Shown here: one piece after another, positions 62,713 to 64,000 of the stretch | How positions within the stretch are numbered: the first letter of the stretch is position 1 | Layout: each line of letters opens with the position of its first letter | DNA from: Setoptus koraiensis | Taxonomy: Eukaryota > Arthropoda | DNA length: 64,000 bases | NCBI GenBank assembly: GCA_048013815.1 | Contig: CM106585.1 | Span: 2,108,001 to 2,172,000, forward strand | Direction of reading: 5' to 3' | Translations under genes and position numbers: made by a program | The notes under the pieces: model-generated | The model's input: the letters and a program-made list of their open reading frames with translations, nothing else | What the model was told of the DNA's origin: nothing | The model's database searches: none

Positions 62713-64000
62713 CAACCAAATTCAATTGTGATATAGAGGACGATTAACTAACACTACAGTGAGTATGAATGAGATAATGAATGAATGAATTATATCTGAT
62801 GATGAGGATGATGCTCCTTTAATCCGACTGCTGTTGCTGCTAACAACTTTCTTCGGCTACCACTCATACTACTGTTACACCGAGTTATTTGTGAGTATGT
62901 GTGTGTTGTAATTAAAAATTATAATTGCTAATTTTAATTGTAGGTTTGGCCCAGCTATTATCATGGTTGCTCATCGTATCATTGGGTAAGTAGATACTAA
63001 TGATTCGCTTCTTTCAATTCGGCTCCATTCAATACCTTAAACAACAACTTGCACATTGTTGTTGCATATCAGTTGCAGCGACGACGAGAGACGAGAGAAA
63101 GAAACAAGAGCTTCGCAATTGCATGGATAAAATAATGAAAATAATAGTAGTAGTGATAAATGGAATTATTTAAATATTTGAATTTGTGTGCGCATCAACA
63201 GCAACAACAGTCAATTGGGGAAGCATCTCGACCAATTCATTTTATAGGCACTCACACTTGTACTCATAGATGGATTACCTGTAGCGTTATGTCGGTGCCG
63301 CCTATGTTTTTCATCATTTATCCAACCTATAATATGAGTGTGTGTGTGTGTGTGTGAGTGACCTCTAACAAGTTGATTAATTGTTGATTGTATGATAGTC
63401 AAATTAATAGTTGTTAAAAAATATCTTTCTCTCTCTCTCTCTGTTTCTGACCGATAGAATGTATCCCATTTCAACTGTTACATTGAACGAATTAAATCAG
63501 CTCTCTGCTTGCCACCGATTCCATTGATCAGACAATCAAACGATTCATTAATGTTGCAACATAGTTGTGTTTGTGTGTTGCGCAATCAATGTTGAGATAT
63601 TGTTGCTATTAAAACTCATTGGAAACACATTATCGCTGCCACTCGAACCTGATACGCAATACAATCAAATGTAATGTTAATGAAATGTTGCATAACTAGC
63701 CATTGAATGCGCACAATTGGCCCGTTTAATTGTTGGCTAGTTGCATGCAAGGCCAACAATTAGACTATCTATATTTATATATCTCTATATGAACACACCA
63801 TTCATGATTCATCTTTTTTTCTGAGGGATCTTTTTTGCGATGCCTGATGCTGCAACGTTTAAAAAAAAAACACAGCAAGTCTGTTTATATATATGATACT
63901 TGGTTACTTTTTTTTTATTCGTAACCAACACTCACAGTGTACTAACACATTACTGGCTGCAAATAACTAATCTGGCTAGAAATAAAAAGAAACTTTGTTT
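62713..64000. other. Right-end region, no firm gene
   Basis: A segment 62943-62981 has a good acceptor (TTTTAATTGTAG) and donor (GGTAAGTAG) and might be a small 5' exon of a gene running off the window, but no start or partner exon can be fixed. GT run at 63337-63356 and CT run near 63428-63442. AT-rich to the end. Confidence 0.35.

Noticed and set aside
62790-62984. Possible two-exon start of a small Tyr/Leu-rich secreted peptide
   Set aside because: The donor and acceptor look good, but the frame has an upstream stop and no ATG, so no gene model can be supported.

Overview
This is a eukaryotic, animal genome window, most likely from an arthropod and perhaps a mite or another chelicerate. 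The lineage is an inference. The basis is mostly intron-poor genes, short GT-AG introns (about 50-150 nt), closely packed convergent 3' ends, an arthropod-style microsatellite load, and a delta-type protocadherin. No ribosomal RNA, tRNA, CRISPR array or recognisable LTR element, LINE or intact DNA transposon was seen. Two scaffold gaps of exactly 500 N (7040-7539 and 53331-53830) interrupt it.

Left part (1-23.8 kb): about 5.5 kb of microsatellite-rich noncoding DNA leads to a small protein made mainly of a Requiem/DPF N-terminal domain. After the first gap come a 12-bp minisatellite, a TBC Rab-GAP and a secreted Pro/Gln-rich protein. A compact cluster follows: endophilin-B (spliced, minus strand, ending after the BAR domain with no SH3), a small unknown ORF, a CENP-B-type DNA-binding protein, the APC/C RING subunit APC11, the SAGA/ATAC subunit SGF29, and a divergent intronless MOB1-like kinase adaptor. 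A large one-exon protocadherin closes this part.

Middle (23.8-44.8 kb): a 21-kb stretch with no credible gene lies between the divergent starts of the protocadherin and a histidine-rich secreted protein. It is GC-richer than its flanks, holds more than a dozen unrelated short tandem arrays, and carries a marked excess of CAGGTAA/TTACCTG on both strands. It reads as a large regulatory domain or a first intron of either neighbour.

Right part (44.8-64 kb): a long secreted His/Gln-rich protein with a Gly-Lys run, a BTB-Kelch protein, and a second, partial copy of the His-rich gene that lacks the whole His-rich middle and runs into the second gap. RUNDC1 loses its 3' end in that same gap. Then come a microsatellite-rich spacer, a spliced FERM-domain protein (FRMD3/5-like) and a convergent SIKE1/FGFR1OP2 homologue.

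Housekeeping and regulatory genes dominate: cell cycle (APC11), chromatin (SGF29, DPF-like), membrane traffic (TBC, endophilin-B, RUNDC1), Hippo/STRIPAK-type signalling (MOB1-like, SIKE), and adhesion/cortex (protocadherin, FERM). A matched GGCGCG plus TTTGAA element, like the E2F/LIN-54 sites bound by DREAM complexes, lies between SGF29 and APC11 and again upstream of the SIKE homologue. The most unusual items are the His-rich gene with its internally deleted partner, the CAGGTA-rich desert, and several proteins reduced to one domain of a normally larger architecture.
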